64,000 nucleotides of DNA, taken from contig NZ_CP119766.1 in NCBI RefSeq assembly GCF_030378165.1, positions 5,022,001-5,086,000 of the forward strand. Direction: 5' to 3'. Source of the DNA: Flavobacterium panacagri (GTDB lineage Bacteria; Bacteroidota; Bacteroidia; Flavobacteriales; Flavobacteriaceae). The notes beneath the pieces were generated by a model. The model was not told where the DNA came from. It did not search any database and was given only the letters and a program-made list of their open reading frames with translations. Below are positions 55,201-64,000 of this stretch, in pieces. How positions within the stretch are numbered: the stretch's first letter is position 1; every line of letters begins with the position of its first letter. Position numbers and translations under genes: made by a program.

Positions 55201-58200
55201 TACCGGAATCATTTTAGGAGGTGCATCAGATGGCAGCCAAACTTTTGTTACGGAGGCTCCAGATGTTCCTGCCATCATTTTAAGAGACCCGCCTGGTTCA
55301 AATAGTTTTGCGACTATAGAAAAAGGAGAAAGTATTTCTTTTACCTCTGAAGCATCTTTGGCACATCAGGAAGGATTTACACAAAACGTTAGTGTTCATT
55401 CAGGATTGCATTTTGAAGTTAGCGGCGGTATAGTTCCGACACCAGTAGTAGAGGCAACAGCAACAAATAATGTAGATGTTGGAGTTGGACTTAACAATAC
55501 TTCTAATGATGGTAAAAGCGTCACAAGTACTTTTACTTTCAGCAAGGCAATATCAACTAGTGATGCAACAGATTATGTAGGTTCAGATGGTGATTTATAC
55601 ATCGGAAACTCGAAAAATATGTTTTATGGTACTTTTGATAATATTGAAGCATCTAAAAAAATACCTGTAAAAACGGTAAACGGAGTTACCGTAGAATTGG
55701 GAGCTAATGAATATATAAACTTAGGAACTGCTAATGATCCTATTTATGTAAGCAAGCAAAAAGCATTGATTTTAAATGATCAAAACAGTCCTACCTTTTT
55801 CGTATACTCGCAAAAACATATTTTGAGTACATTAATTCCAGAATATGAGCAATTTATTACTGCAAATCTAAATGGTCCAAATCCTGGTTCAGAAGAAAAT
55901 AAAAGGAAAAGGGATCAGTATATTGAAAAAATTAGGTTGTGGAGAAAGATAATACTGGAAAACGAAAAGAGTAAATATATTGCAAAAAACTCACCTGAGA
56001 CATACAAAGCAGGTTTAGCCGGAGTTGTAACCAAGTTTAAAAATGAAATAAGCAGCGTTTATGATAAGGTAAATGATCCAGTTGCTAAACAAAAACTCAC
56101 AAATCAACTTAATCAATCCAATACAATTAAAAATTTATTGGAATCTAATTTCTTAAAAAATGTTTCATTTGATGCTGGTTTGGGTTCTTATACACAAAGT
56201 GTAGAAACAAGTATTGTAGCAGCAGAGCCTACATCTTATAATCTTGTGATAGATGAATCTGTAGCTGCAGAGCTTGGATTTCTTTTTAATAAAGTAGGAG
56301 TGGTTAGTAAGACAAACTCTTTCTTTCAACAGGATATTAATTCTACATTATCAGAAGAAAAAGCAACAACTACAAACATAAGTTACACGATTAAAGATAA
56401 TGATAAAGCCAACTTTTTAAGTGTTAACGTAATCGATGCATTCGATGGTAATGGTCCAATTTTTATTAATCAAGGAGGAAGAACTTCTTGTCCGTATGAA
56501 GATGCCGAATTAACCCATTTTTACAACAAAAGTGAGTACAGCGATACTGCAACTGTAATTAATGAACTGCCAGAAGATAAACGTGAAAAACTAAGTTTTG
56601 CTACTCAAAAAGTAGAAGTTCCTGTGCTTGCCGTAACAGACAATGATATTACGAATGTAGTAGAAACTAAAAATGCTGAATTTGAATTAAAACTTCAAAA
56701 TAACAGCGTATCGGGTTCTGATGCTGATTTCTTGTTAGTCGTAGACAATACCACTAATCCAAATAATGCTTTAATCAACATTGAACCAAATGGTACAATT
56801 GTTCACGTGCCTTACGGAAAAGAAGTTATCTATAAACTGACTTTAGGTAAATCTATTTCAGATATTTATGAGTACAAGGATATCAAAGTAAGATTGCAGT
56901 CATTATGTGATGGCTCAGATGTGAGTTCAGAAGTATTGATTTCGGCAAGTTTCGTTCCGTCATGTTCAAGCGTAACGGTTAGCGCTCCATTGAACAACTG
57001 GGTGTATAACAGAGAAAAGGCTTTTAATACAGATGGAACAACTAAACCGTTAGTAATAAACTTGAATGGCTATAACACCAAGTTTAAAAGTTTCAAGAAA
57101 ATTGATTTGGAGTATAAGTTAGCAACAAGTCCGAATTGGATTCGTCTGCATACTTATTATGGAACTACTGAGTTTTATGATGAAGCAGTAAAAAATAATG
57201 AAACTCAGATTTCATCAATTGGTGCAGCAACAAGTCTGTCTTATAATTTTGATATTGCTGCTTTAAAATTAGCAAATGGAAACTATCAAATTAGAGCTAG
57301 AAGTACTTGCAGTAATAATACAGAATTCATTGCTGAAGTTATTACAGGATTGGTTGATTTGAGTGCGCCTCAGTTATTTGGTACACCGCTTCCAACAAAC
57401 GGAATTTTAAGTGCTGGCGATGATTTAAAAGTAAGCTTTAATGAGAATATCTTTTACAACCCTGCAGTTAGTACGATCGAAATAAAAGGACAGACTAATC
57501 AGTTAAAAATTGATCATAATGTAAGTCTGCGTTTTGATGGAAGCAACAATACTGCAGTAATCAATAGTCCTCAAATTAGTTCAGGAAATTTAAGTCTTGA
57601 ATTCTGGATGAATAATGAAACCAAAACAGCTGCTTCTGTCATTTCGCAAAATGGCGGATTAAATATCGGACTAAGCAACGGAAATATTTCGTTCACATTA
57701 GGAGATGTTACTGTTGAAGGCGGATTGAAAAACGACAACCTATTCCATCATTATGCTTTTACGTACAACAGTACCAACGGTGATTATAGAATTTTTGAAG
57801 ATGATGTAGAAATTGGTGCAAAAGGCGGTAAAGCCAACACTCCATTTGCTAATAACAATGCTTTGGTAGTTGGAGGAAACACTTTTGCTGGAAATATTCA
57901 TGATCTTCGTTTATGGAATAAAACATTGAGCAGAGAAGATTCTTACGCAAAAATGTATTCTAAAATGATGGGGAATGAAGCGAATCTGGTTGGTTATTGG
58001 CCAATGAATGAAGGAAGAGATGCTTTAGCCAAAGATTTAGCTAGATTTAAACATGCAACCGTAAATACTTCTTGGGATATCAAACCAAAAGGAACTTCAT
58101 ACGACTTTAACAACGGACAGTATTTGGTTATGGACAATGTGAATTTTGTTCAGGTAACTAAAGAAATGGACGCTACGATGGAGTTTTGGATTAAAACAGC

Positions 58201-60808
58201 TACTTCGCAGGAAGCTACTATTTTCTCCAACGGAAAAGGTAACGGTTCAGATGTAATTCAAAGTAACGGATTATCAAATAAATGGTCTGTTGATATGAAT
58301 AATTCCGGTAATCTTTTATTAAATAGTGAAGGAAAATCGTATGTTTTAACTACAAAAGGTCTTTCTGATAATGCATGGCACCATGTAACGCTATTATTTA
58401 ACAGAACCGGATCGTTAAGAACTTATGTTGATACACAATTAGTATCTTCAAACCCAATGACATCAATTGGAGGTTTCTCTGGAAATAAAATCTGGCTTGG
58501 AGCTAGAGGAGCAAAAGATCTTGCTGGAAAAGAAACTGTTGATCGTACTTTTACAGGTAAAATTGATGAATTCCGTTTGTGGAATACACTTCGTAATGTG
58601 GAACAAATAAACAGAGACAGTTACAATGAAGTGGATGTGGAAAGCATTGGTTTATTATTATACTCAAGAATGAATGTTCCAGATCCAGTTACTCAAAATG
58701 GGCCGAGATATTATCATGCAGATACCAATCAGACTGTAGTGGTAAATAATGCACTTTTAAGCAGTGGAACCGTAAATTATTCTAACGATGCTCCGGCAGT
58801 AAAACCAGAAAGAGAGCTTGTTAAATTTGTTACTACTAATGTTATTAAAGATGGCGAGATGATTATTGCGCCAGTTATTACAGATTGGGCATCATTAGAA
58901 GGACAAATCTTAGACATTACGGTTCACCGAATGTTTGACAGTGCCAATAATATGCAGGAATCTCCTGTTACTTGGACAGCTTATGTGAATCGTAATGAAG
59001 TGAGCTGGTTTGCTGAAGGATACAACGAAATTGTTGATCTTACCAAAAACAGCGGTGAAACCAAAACTTTTGAAATTACCTTGGTAAACAAAGGCGGTAA
59101 ACAACAGCCTTATGCAATCAGCAATGTACCAAGCTGGTTAAGTTTAAGCAAGACATCTGGGTCTCTTGATCCGAATAGCAAAACGACTATTAAAGCAACA
59201 GTTGAGCAGGATTTTGCTATTGGCGAGTATCTTGAGAATTTATACTTGCAGACAGATTTTGGTTATGACCAAAAATTACAAGTAAAATTAAGAGTATTAG
59301 CTCCAGAACCGAATTGGACTGTAGATCCAACCCGTTTTGATTACAGTATGAATATCATCGGAAAAGTAAAAGTAGACGGCGTACTGTCCGCGGATTCTTA
59401 TGATAAAATTGCTGCTTTTTATAATGAAGAAACAAGAGGTGCTGCAAAGCTGGTATACAATGATGCTTACAAGGAATATTTTGTCTTTTTAACGATTTAC
59501 AGCAATACAAATTCTGGCGAAAACCTGAAATTTAAAATCTGGGATGCTTCACAAGGTAAAATTTTAGAAGCTTCTGTAGAGTCTAATCCTTCTATTAATT
59601 TTATGAATAATGAAGTGTTAGGAACTTTAAGCAAGCCTTATATTTTTGCTAACTCAGGTTTAATAGAACAGGAAATTAAACTGAACAAAGGTTGGACGTG
59701 GATTTCTTTAAACACCAATGACACTAATTTTTCAGATTTAAATACATTGACGAAGGATTTAAAACTAGAAACTTCTAACCGTATTTTGAGTCATTCTCCT
59801 GCCCTATTGGAAACTTATTTTAAAGATAATTCGAATCCGGCAAACAGTGGCTGGTCTGGAACTATCAGTGCAAACGGAGGACTTTCTTCTTCTAAAATGT
59901 ATAAAATTAATGTAACAGAAGAACAGACATTAAAAATTAAAGGAAAAAGCGTAGATGTCGCAACGTGGAGTTTCCCAATTAAAGAAGACTGGAACTGGCT
60001 TGCTTATCCTTTAGGCTCAAATCAAACAACAAATGAAGCTCTAGCTTATTTTCAAGCTGCTGATGGAGATGTAATTAAATCTCAGAATTTATTTGCGATA
60101 TACGATCCTATTGTTGGATGGAATGGAACTTTAAAATACCTAGAAGCTGGTAAAGGTTACATGATCAAATCAAGTAAAGGCCAAACTTTTAAGTATCCTG
60201 ATAATTTAGAAAAAAGCAGAAACGTAACAGGAAAATCTGCTGCAAATAATGAGCAGGAAGAAATAGCATCAGAGTTCAAAAAGTATTCACAAAACATGAA
60301 TGCTGTTGTTTTACTCCCAAAAGGATTTGACGAATTATTTGTATACGATTCTAAAGGAGTTCTAAAAGGAAAAACAAGAAACCAGATGATCGATGGAAAA
60401 GAGCTAAGTTTCATAACCATTTTTGGAGATGATACAGAAGTACTATCCTTTACACTTGGAGATGGATTCAGTAAAAAGGAAACTTCTAAATCATTTACTT
60501 TTAAAGGAAATGAAGTATTAGGAACCATAGCTGCTCCAGTTATTTTAGAAGAAGTTTCAAAAAATGAAAATAGAATTTATCCAAATCCATTTGGAACAAT
60601 GCTGAATCTGGAACTTAATGCTTCTAAAAAACAAGAAGTAAATATTCTCCTTTATTCTGTAAACGGCCAGTTGGTATTCAGCCAAAAGGCGGTAATCGAA
60701 AACGGTAACAATGTGATTTCAATTTCTCCATACATCCCTCAAGGTGTTTACATTGTAGAGGTTTCAGTAGATGGAAAACTGGTAAGAACTAAAGTTATTA
60801 AAAATTAA
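52223..60808 (+). CDS. Giant LamG-domain cell-surface protein with T9SS sorting domain
   Basis: This 2861-residue protein has a signal peptide (GLYAQ) and a C-terminal type IX secretion sorting domain (about 2780-2861: IYPNPFG, then GQLVFSQKAV and GVYIVEV). It should therefore cross the outer membrane and be displayed or released. An Fn3-like segment (about 85-165) and three LamG/concanavalin-like domains (about 215-410, 1765-1905, 1955-2110) follow in order. A BACON-like domain (about 2258-2350) and a WTVDP-type domain (about 2362-2480), which is also present in the next gene, come after. A charged helical block (about 1205-1320) breaks the beta pattern. Adhesion or polysaccharide binding is likely; no catalytic motif is visible. 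Confidence 0.85.
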   Translation: MKKVIAVLGMFVLGAGLYAQNTAGAKIMPVSQTINFPKNSGANTKIQIQVGLPFLGLNKTGPRKTTPMDIRFPWSTLYLYNTFAEESFNISKGFYGDKVLISWDLRANANLVKSIKIYRRVYTEAENLPYNLVVSLSPTATTYEDKYVEGGVLYEYMVEAQGVAPTPILYSTYITGIGYRNPTAVVTGNISYKGGNPVKDVVVTATPNGSGTAKGSGLNVPASGFVDISGLSTTISNAATFEAWVKPNGAYTSDSDKAIQLFNLSSSTNSTANLYVSVKLNPTAKSLDVNIGDNTYTLKNYFPSGNLNSRGNDLLVPVSEFNKSFVHFSVVINDNQVPVLYVNGRQITQAYVTEADSKLKGVDVSYTAPYFSAVIPTGTVKLSGVTWDNAKVGGGKSSYIDEIRIWKAALESSVIRTDYSRFISGNDSRLVTYLRANEKVGRFAYDLSRNGFNYNENHGKLWDANTAADNKVLWAAEADNYPTTSQLGVLGVTDAKGNYQISAIQYSGTGESYNITPMYGQHKFEPNQQLVYLGLGSEVVNKIDFVDQSSFSFKGVVAFDTRGVFPSYVSVDRKTQQNENDAWIAGGANILDEGYNYYEINGEKFPKAKYWKNDAGTPADKSDDYLDRYASIYTVGANVYIDGNIVLDANNIPVVTDDNGYFDISVPIGKHYITIKKDGHQFVYNGRFPAATTEFKEFFEDANEPVYFVDNTKVTVVGKVVGGVVEAEKPIGFGGQGVVTKTIVDSGITKNLEVSAKNNIGKADFTLGYAPIGANVTNYTKYNYTTNAASGEYRITVMPLKYNLEASDLAIKSNSAISLLKAGTTETFDFSAIPVTKTPEFKYKENNVDKTLSGTPYHYEKSFTYRSTPVLQVTEQTSDKTIDVAGTKVSTENFAKPIYTQFMAYKIVMNRFERYTNNDSGTAVEVKVPVTDGELVKTNNLALQDSETITTDGSTLTYAFKAGVPSITPPFEIKNSLKYRLNEVDYPVENFNDTGIILGGASDGSQTFVTEAPDVPAIILRDPPGSNSFATIEKGESISFTSEASLAHQEGFTQNVSVHSGLHFEVSGGIVPTPVVEATATNNVDVGVGLNNTSNDGKSVTSTFTFSKAISTSDATDYVGSDGDLYIGNSKNMFYGTFDNIEASKKIPVKTVNGVTVELGANEYINLGTANDPIYVSKQKALILNDQNSPTFFVYSQKHILSTLIPEYEQFITANLNGPNPGSEENKRKRDQYIEKIRLWRKIILENEKSKYIAKNSPETYKAGLAGVVTKFKNEISSVYDKVNDPVAKQKLTNQLNQSNTIKNLLESNFLKNVSFDAGLGSYTQSVETSIVAAEPTSYNLVIDESVAAELGFLFNKVGVVSKTNSFFQQDINSTLSEEKATTTNISYTIKDNDKANFLSVNVIDAFDGNGPIFINQGGRTSCPYEDAELTHFYNKSEYSDTATVINELPEDKREKLSFATQKVEVPVLAVTDNDITNVVETKNAEFELKLQNNSVSGSDADFLLVVDNTTNPNNALINIEPNGTIVHVPYGKEVIYKLTLGKSISDIYEYKDIKVRLQSLCDGSDVSSEVLISASFVPSCSSVTVSAPLNNWVYNREKAFNTDGTTKPLVINLNGYNTKFKSFKKIDLEYKLATSPNWIRLHTYYGTTEFYDEAVKNNETQISSIGAATSLSYNFDIAALKLANGNYQIRARSTCSNNTEFIAEVITGLVDLSAPQLFGTPLPTNGILSAGDDLKVSFNENIFYNPAVSTIEIKGQTNQLKIDHNVSLRFDGSNNTAVINSPQISSGNLSLEFWMNNETKTAASVISQNGGLNIGLSNGNISFTLGDVTVEGGLKNDNLFHHYAFTYNSTNGDYRIFEDDVEIGAKGGKANTPFANNNALVVGGNTFAGNIHDLRLWNKTLSREDSYAKMYSKMMGNEANLVGYWPMNEGRDALAKDLARFKHATVNTSWDIKPKGTSYDFNNGQYLVMDNVNFVQVTKEMDATMEFWIKTATSQEATIFSNGKGNGSDVIQSNGLSNKWSVDMNNSGNLLLNSEGKSYVLTTKGLSDNAWHHVTLLFNRTGSLRTYVDTQLVSSNPMTSIGGFSGNKIWLGARGAKDLAGKETVDRTFTGKIDEFRLWNTLRNVEQINRDSYNEVDVESIGLLLYSRMNVPDPVTQNGPRYYHADTNQTVVVNNALLSSGTVNYSNDAPAVKPERELVKFVTTNVIKDGEMIIAPVITDWASLEGQILDITVHRMFDSANNMQESPVTWTAYVNRNEVSWFAEGYNEIVDLTKNSGETKTFEITLVNKGGKQQPYAISNVPSWLSLSKTSGSLDPNSKTTIKATVEQDFAIGEYLENLYLQTDFGYDQKLQVKLRVLAPEPNWTVDPTRFDYSMNIIGKVKVDGVLSADSYDKIAAFYNEETRGAAKLVYNDAYKEYFVFLTIYSNTNSGENLKFKIWDASQGKILEASVESNPSINFMNNEVLGTLSKPYIFANSGLIEQEIKLNKGWTWISLNTNDTNFSDLNTLTKDLKLETSNRILSHSPALLETYFKDNSNPANSGWSGTISANGGLSSSKMYKINVTEEQTLKIKGKSVDVATWSFPIKEDWNWLAYPLGSNQTTNEALAYFQAADGDVIKSQNLFAIYDPIVGWNGTLKYLEAGKGYMIKSSKGQTFKYPDNLEKSRNVTGKSAANNEQEEIASEFKKYSQNMNAVVLLPKGFDELFVYDSKGVLKGKTRNQMIDGKELSFITIFGDDTEVLSFTLGDGFSKKETSKSFTFKGNEVLGTIAAPVILEEVSKNENRIYPNPFGTMLNLELNASKKQEVNILLYSVNGQLVFSQKAVIENGNNVISISPYIPQGVYIVEVSVDGKLVRTKVIKN

Positions 60809-60823
60809 TAAGCACTAATTGAG

Positions 60824-60858
60824 CTCCTAAAACAGCTTTCAAAAGTCTGTTTTAGGAG
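60824..60858 (+). terminator. Intercistronic hairpin after the giant gene
   Basis: CTCCTAAAACAG (60824-60835) pairs perfectly with CTGTTTTAGGAG (60847-60858) around an 11-base loop; it lacks a strong T-run. It may reduce, not stop, transcription into the next gene. Confidence 0.65.
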
Positions 60859-60875
60859 TTTATAATCAATTAAAA

Positions 60876-61781
60876 ATGAGAAATTATATCCATATAGCAT
60901 TATTGTTTTTTATTATAAGCAATACTGCATTTGGCCAATCGCCAGACTGGTCAGTAAATGAAAATAAATTTCAATATACCATGTCTTTTGAAGGCTTTCT
61001 AAATGTTGATGGAAAAACATTGACAAGTCCAAACGATAAATTGGCGGCTTTTGTTAACGGAGAATGCCGTGGAATTGCGAGCCCGATTTATGTACAAACC
61101 GAAAAAAAATACATGGTTTATTTAACTGTTTTTTCTAATACAGACAATGAAGTAGTCAATTTCAAGATCTACGATGCCACAAACAATGCTGTTAAAAATG
61201 TAGAAAAGACAAAAGTATTTGAAAATAACAAACACTATGGCAATTTGTTCCAGTCTTACAGTTTTGCAAGTCCTGCTTTGAAAAGCGAAGCAGAAATTAT
61301 CGATTTTGGTTTTAAAGATTTGAACGCAGCTAAAACTATCCAAGGGTCACAAATAACTCTATATGCGAGTAAAGGAACAAATCTGGCTGCATTAAATGCA
61401 TTATTTGAATTAAGTCCTGGAGCCAAATTATTTATAGGAACATCCAATAAAATTTCAGGATCAAATAGTATTGATTTTACTAATCCAGTACAATTTCAAA
61501 TCCTTTCAGAAGATCAGTCGGTAGTCAAACAATGGACCGTTACCGTTAAATTAGGAAGTGCCGTTTTTTATAAAAAAGATGCCGTATGTTATGCTGGAGG
61601 TGTTATCAAAGTGCTATATGATGAAAATGAAGTCAAAGCTGATTTAGCAAAAAATGGTGTGAAAATTACCAGCCAAAATATTCAAAATGGCCAGACTATT
61701 TTCAATAATTTGGAAGCTGGAAAATATACTGTAAGCATAGGCAGTACAACTAAAGAAATAGTAATAAATCAAAAACAATAA
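60876..61781 (+). CDS. Exported protein sharing the WTVDP-type domain of the giant protein
   Basis: This 301-residue exported protein has a signal peptide (AFGQ). Its first domain (about 22-128, PDWSVNENKFQYTMSFEGFLNV..., then FVNGECRGIAS and VYLTVFSNT) is clearly similar to the 2362-2480 region of the giant protein (PNWTVDPTRFDYSMNIIGKVKV, then YSNTNSGENLKFKIWD). A second beta domain follows (about 133-230, IIDFGFKDLNAAKTIQG..., ending QWTVTV), similar in character to DUF5018-type modules. It lacks a visible T9SS sorting domain. It is likely a partner of the giant protein. It lies 67 bp after it, with a hairpin between. Confidence 0.75.
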   Translation: MRNYIHIALLFFIISNTAFGQSPDWSVNENKFQYTMSFEGFLNVDGKTLTSPNDKLAAFVNGECRGIASPIYVQTEKKYMVYLTVFSNTDNEVVNFKIYDATNNAVKNVEKTKVFENNKHYGNLFQSYSFASPALKSEAEIIDFGFKDLNAAKTIQGSQITLYASKGTNLAALNALFELSPGAKLFIGTSNKISGSNSIDFTNPVQFQILSEDQSVVKQWTVTVKLGSAVFYKKDAVCYAGGVIKVLYDENEVKADLAKNGVKITSQNIQNGQTIFNNLEAGKYTVSIGSTTKEIVINQKQ

Positions 61782-61783
61782 TC

Positions 61784-62164
61784 ATGAAAATTAAACAATT
61801 TTATATTTTAGCATTAGTGATGTTTCTGTTTTTGGCTTGTTCGGAACATGAAGAAACAGCTATTTATCCTCAAAATATTTCTTTTGTACATGCTGATGGT
61901 TCAATAATCGCAGCAAATGAATGTATTGATCCAAATGCAAAATATGCAATACAAATTCAAACAAACTTTGTAGATTTAAAAAGGCCTTTTAGGGTAGATT
62001 ATTCTGTAAATGGAGTTATGTTTAGCATGACTTTTACAGATAAAGCGACTATGATAAATCCAATTACTTTGTCTAATGGGAATAATGTTGCACAAATAAT
62101 CGGTACAGATCATAAAGCGACCCTAAAATATATCGATCAAGGCGATTTTGAGTTGGTTGAATAG
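61784..62164 (+). CDS. Small lipoprotein of the giant-protein operon
   Basis: This 126-residue lipoprotein has a lipobox (FLFLAC, about residue 19) and a short beta-rich body without recognised motifs (VHADGSIIAANECIDPNAKY, VDYSVNGVMFSMTF). It starts 2 bp after the previous stop codon, so the two are co-translated. It may anchor the WTVDP-domain protein to the membrane. I do not recognise a family. Confidence 0.65.
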   Translation: MKIKQFYILALVMFLFLACSEHEETAIYPQNISFVHADGSIIAANECIDPNAKYAIQIQTNFVDLKRPFRVDYSVNGVMFSMTFTDKATMINPITLSNGNNVAQIIGTDHKATLKYIDQGDFELVE

Positions 62165-62201
62165 CTCAATTACAACTATTTTTTCCTTTTTGTAACACAA
62201 T

Positions 62202-62238
62202 AAAAAAGGGGCAGTTCAAAAGAATCGCCCCTTTTTTT
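62202..62238 (+). terminator. Terminator of the giant-protein operon
   Basis: AAAAAAGGGGC pairs with GCCCCTTTTTT around a 14-base loop and ends in a T-run, 38 bp after the stop codon. Confidence 0.85.
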
Positions 62239-62388
62239 GTTTCATCATTTTAGGCAAGATACCTTTTTACCGTAAAAAGCTGAGTCGTTTTAAAATATTT
62301 TGTTTTATGGAACTGATAATAGTGTAAAAACATCTATTTCTAAATTTAAATCCAGCAATCAAAAAAGACTTAACTCTCTGTCTCCCAA

Positions 62389-62426
62389 AAACAGAAAAAC
62401 CTTGATTGAAAAGACAATCAAGGTTT
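62389..62426 (-). terminator. Terminator of the minus-strand SusD-like gene
   Basis: AACCTTGATTG (62398-62408) and CAATCAAGGTT (62415-62425) form a perfect 11-bp stem with a 6-base loop; the minus strand continues into TTTTTCTGTTTTT. It is convergent with the terminator at 62202-62238. Confidence 0.8.
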
Positions 62427-62451
62427 AAAGGACGTTAGTAACTCTAAAATA

Positions 62452-64000
62452 CTATTTTACATCCCAGAAAATTTTGGTACTCAAATTATCATTTGCTTTA
62501 ACAGCATTATAATTATCTGCATTATAAACACTTTCTGAATTTGGATATGTCCAGCGTGTTGGTGGTGTTTTTCTAATGGTACTAGTTTCATCTTCTTGAA
62601 AAATAAGCACCGGTAGTTTCAATCTTCTCTGTTCAGCCCAAGCTTCATCTGCCTGCATTATATTATAGTGAATATATTTTTGGAATGCAATTAACTGTAA
62701 TCGATCTGCGGCAGTTGTTGCTCCATCAAAATTTATATTTGTTATGTAAGCATTAATTTGTGCTGCCGTTGGTTCTGTGGTAGGTTTCCAAGTTAAAACA
62801 TCAGCTTTATCACCCAATCTTACATAGTATTCAACTGATTGTCTGATTGCTTTTTCAAAATATGTTTTTGCTGTAACACCATTACCATTTCTTGAGTAAT
62901 ATTCGGCTAAAATCAAATTCACTTCTGCAGCATTTATCAATGTTCCCGGCAGCCATTTGTTTCTGCTGATTACAGATCTGTTGTAAACTGCTATTTTACC
63001 ATCTACTAACAATTGTTGCTGCACTCCAGAAGTCAACGTTGGGTCAAGTCCTTCAAAAACTGTAGCTGTTTCTCCTTTTTCGAATAACCAAGCTTCACGA
63101 GGATCGCTGTTTGCATTCATATGATCGATCATAGGTTTTGGAGCCACATTATTGTACGCACCTTCCAAAGCATCAATAAAACCAGAAGTATCTAAATCAA
63201 TATCTTGAGTGTAAACTCTAAATGCAATGTTTTCTGCATTTTCATCTACAATTTTAGCTTCTGCAATAATTTCTGCAATTTCCGAATTTGCTCTGCTTGC
63301 TAAAGAAGGAACCGCAGAAACTCTGTTTAGAATTCTTAAACGCAAAGAGTTACAGTAATTTTTCCAGCTTGTTAAATCTCCTTTATTAATTAAATCCTGG
63401 TTTTTAAATTCCAAGTCCACTTTAGTAGACAAAGTAATAGAACTCAATTCGGCAGAAAAAGCTTTTAAATCATCCAATATCTTAACATAAAGCTCTGTTT
63501 GGTTATCATACTTGGGTGCTGCACTTGCGTAATTTCCTCCTGTAGTACCTATTTTACCCGCTTCTGAGAAAGGAATATCTCCAAAGTTGTCAACCATTTT
63601 TGCAGTATGATCATACAAATATATGGTCGAAGTTATGGTATAAATTCTGTTTTCTGTCTGTTCAGCCGTAGACAAAGAAGCCATCACTTTTTCTAATTCT
63701 CTATATTGTGTAATAAACTTATAATATCTTCCCCAACGATCATTAACAGCTGCTCCAGGAATGTAACGTCCTGTTGAGTTAACAAAACCATGCGCCTGAG
63801 TATAGGTTAATGATGTTGATCTAAGAACAGTATAATAATTCCAGTAGGAAGGAATTACGTCCTCAAAATTAATTTTCATGAATCCGGCAAACTGTTTGGG
63901 TACAGTCGTCGTCGTTACTTTAGACGGATCTCTATAGGCATCTTCAAATTTATCCTGCGAACAAGAGCCAAAGAAAACGGTAGCTGCTGCTAATGATATA
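62452..64000 (-). CDS. SusD/RagB-like nutrient-binding lipoprotein, 5' end beyond window
   Basis: The open frame continues to the window edge: upstream of the ATG at 63879 it still encodes a lipobox (VFFGSC) and SQDKFEDAYRD, so the true start is outside. At least 516 residues are visible. It has the SusD-like_2 pattern: YRELEKVMASLSTAEQ near the start of the TPR-like helices, then MVDNFGDIPFSEAGK, NSLRLRILNRVS and EVNLILAEYYSRNG. It ends with IRKTPPTRWTYPNSE and FWDVK. It should bind a nutrient at the surface with a SusC-type transporter encoded beyond the window edge. A terminator follows. Ligand is unknown. Confidence 0.9.
   Translation of the reverse strand, partial: ISLAAATVFFGSCSQDKFEDAYRDPSKVTTTTVPKQFAGFMKINFEDVIPSYWNYYTVLRSTSLTYTQAHGFVNSTGRYIPGAAVNDRWGRYYKFITQYRELEKVMASLSTAEQTENRIYTITSTIYLYDHTAKMVDNFGDIPFSEAGKIGTTGGNYASAAPKYDNQTELYVKILDDLKAFSAELSSITLSTKVDLEFKNQDLINKGDLTSWKNYCNSLRLRILNRVSAVPSLASRANSEIAEIIAEAKIVDENAENIAFRVYTQDIDLDTSGFIDALEGAYNNVAPKPMIDHMNANSDPREAWLFEKGETATVFEGLDPTLTSGVQQQLLVDGKIAVYNRSVISRNKWLPGTLINAAEVNLILAEYYSRNGNGVTAKTYFEKAIRQSVEYYVRLGDKADVLTWKPTTEPTAAQINAYITNINFDGATTAADRLQLIAFQKYIHYNIMQADEAWAEQRRLKLPVLIFQEDETSTIRKTPPTRWTYPNSESVYNADNYNAVKANDNLSTKIFWDVK

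Overview
The window looks like a chromosomal segment of a low-GC Bacteroidota, most likely Flavobacterium. The signs are paired SusC/SusD outer-membrane proteins, a type IX secretion (T9SS) sorting domain, an ECF sigma/FecR/TonB-receptor trio, WG-repeat and DUF5777 proteins, promoters of the Bacteroidota type (-7 TAnnTTTG, sometimes with TTTG 19 bp upstream), and start codons without clear Shine-Dalgarno sequences. The species assignment is inference.

Layout. 35-949 is an outer-membrane barrel gene, followed by a triple tandem palindromic repeat. 1757-13703 is a polysaccharide-utilisation locus (PUL) on the minus strand: DUF5004-like lipoprotein, putative glycan-binding protein, SusC, SusD, a GH71/GH99-like enzyme and a SusB-type GH97 enzyme, with a divergent SusR-like membrane regulator. 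14046-23440 is mostly housekeeping: sterol-desaturase-like protein, glutamate dehydrogenase preceded by a Cys/Met-rich leader peptide and terminator, EamA transporter, MoxR ATPase/VWA pair, YchJ-like protein, several small conserved proteins and a J-domain/KTSC protein. 23704-24870 is a TlpA-like thiol-disulfide oxidoreductase gene broken by one in-frame TGA. A tRNA-Tyr lies at 25299-25379, and an exact 20-bp copy of its 3' end recurs at 34289-34308. Between the two copies lie a receiver protein with Glu at the phospho-acceptor position and three large sulfatases, which suggests a genomic island.

34575-49105 holds an MFS transporter, a WG-repeat protein, a siderophore-type TonB receptor with a strong promoter, a sigma/FecR/TonB-receptor operon with a divergent repeat lipoprotein, an HxlR regulator followed by an OB-fold/DUF5777/cytochrome c/YceI cluster, and a hotdog-fold protein. 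49154-62164 holds a TPR-membrane-HTH regulator divergent from an operon for a phage-tail-collar-domain secreted protein, a 2861-residue LamG-containing T9SS substrate, a smaller protein that shares one of its domains, and a lipoprotein. The window ends inside another SusD-like gene on the minus strand.

Themes. Glycan capture and breakdown (PUL, sulfatases, second SusD) and cell-surface display dominate. Several families of long intergenic palindromes occur, almost all within a short distance of stop codons, so they behave like 3'-UTR elements. The regions I would look at first are the giant-protein/tail-collar operon with its private regulator, the gdhA leader, the tRNA-bounded sulfatase island and the cytochrome c/DUF5777/YceI cluster.
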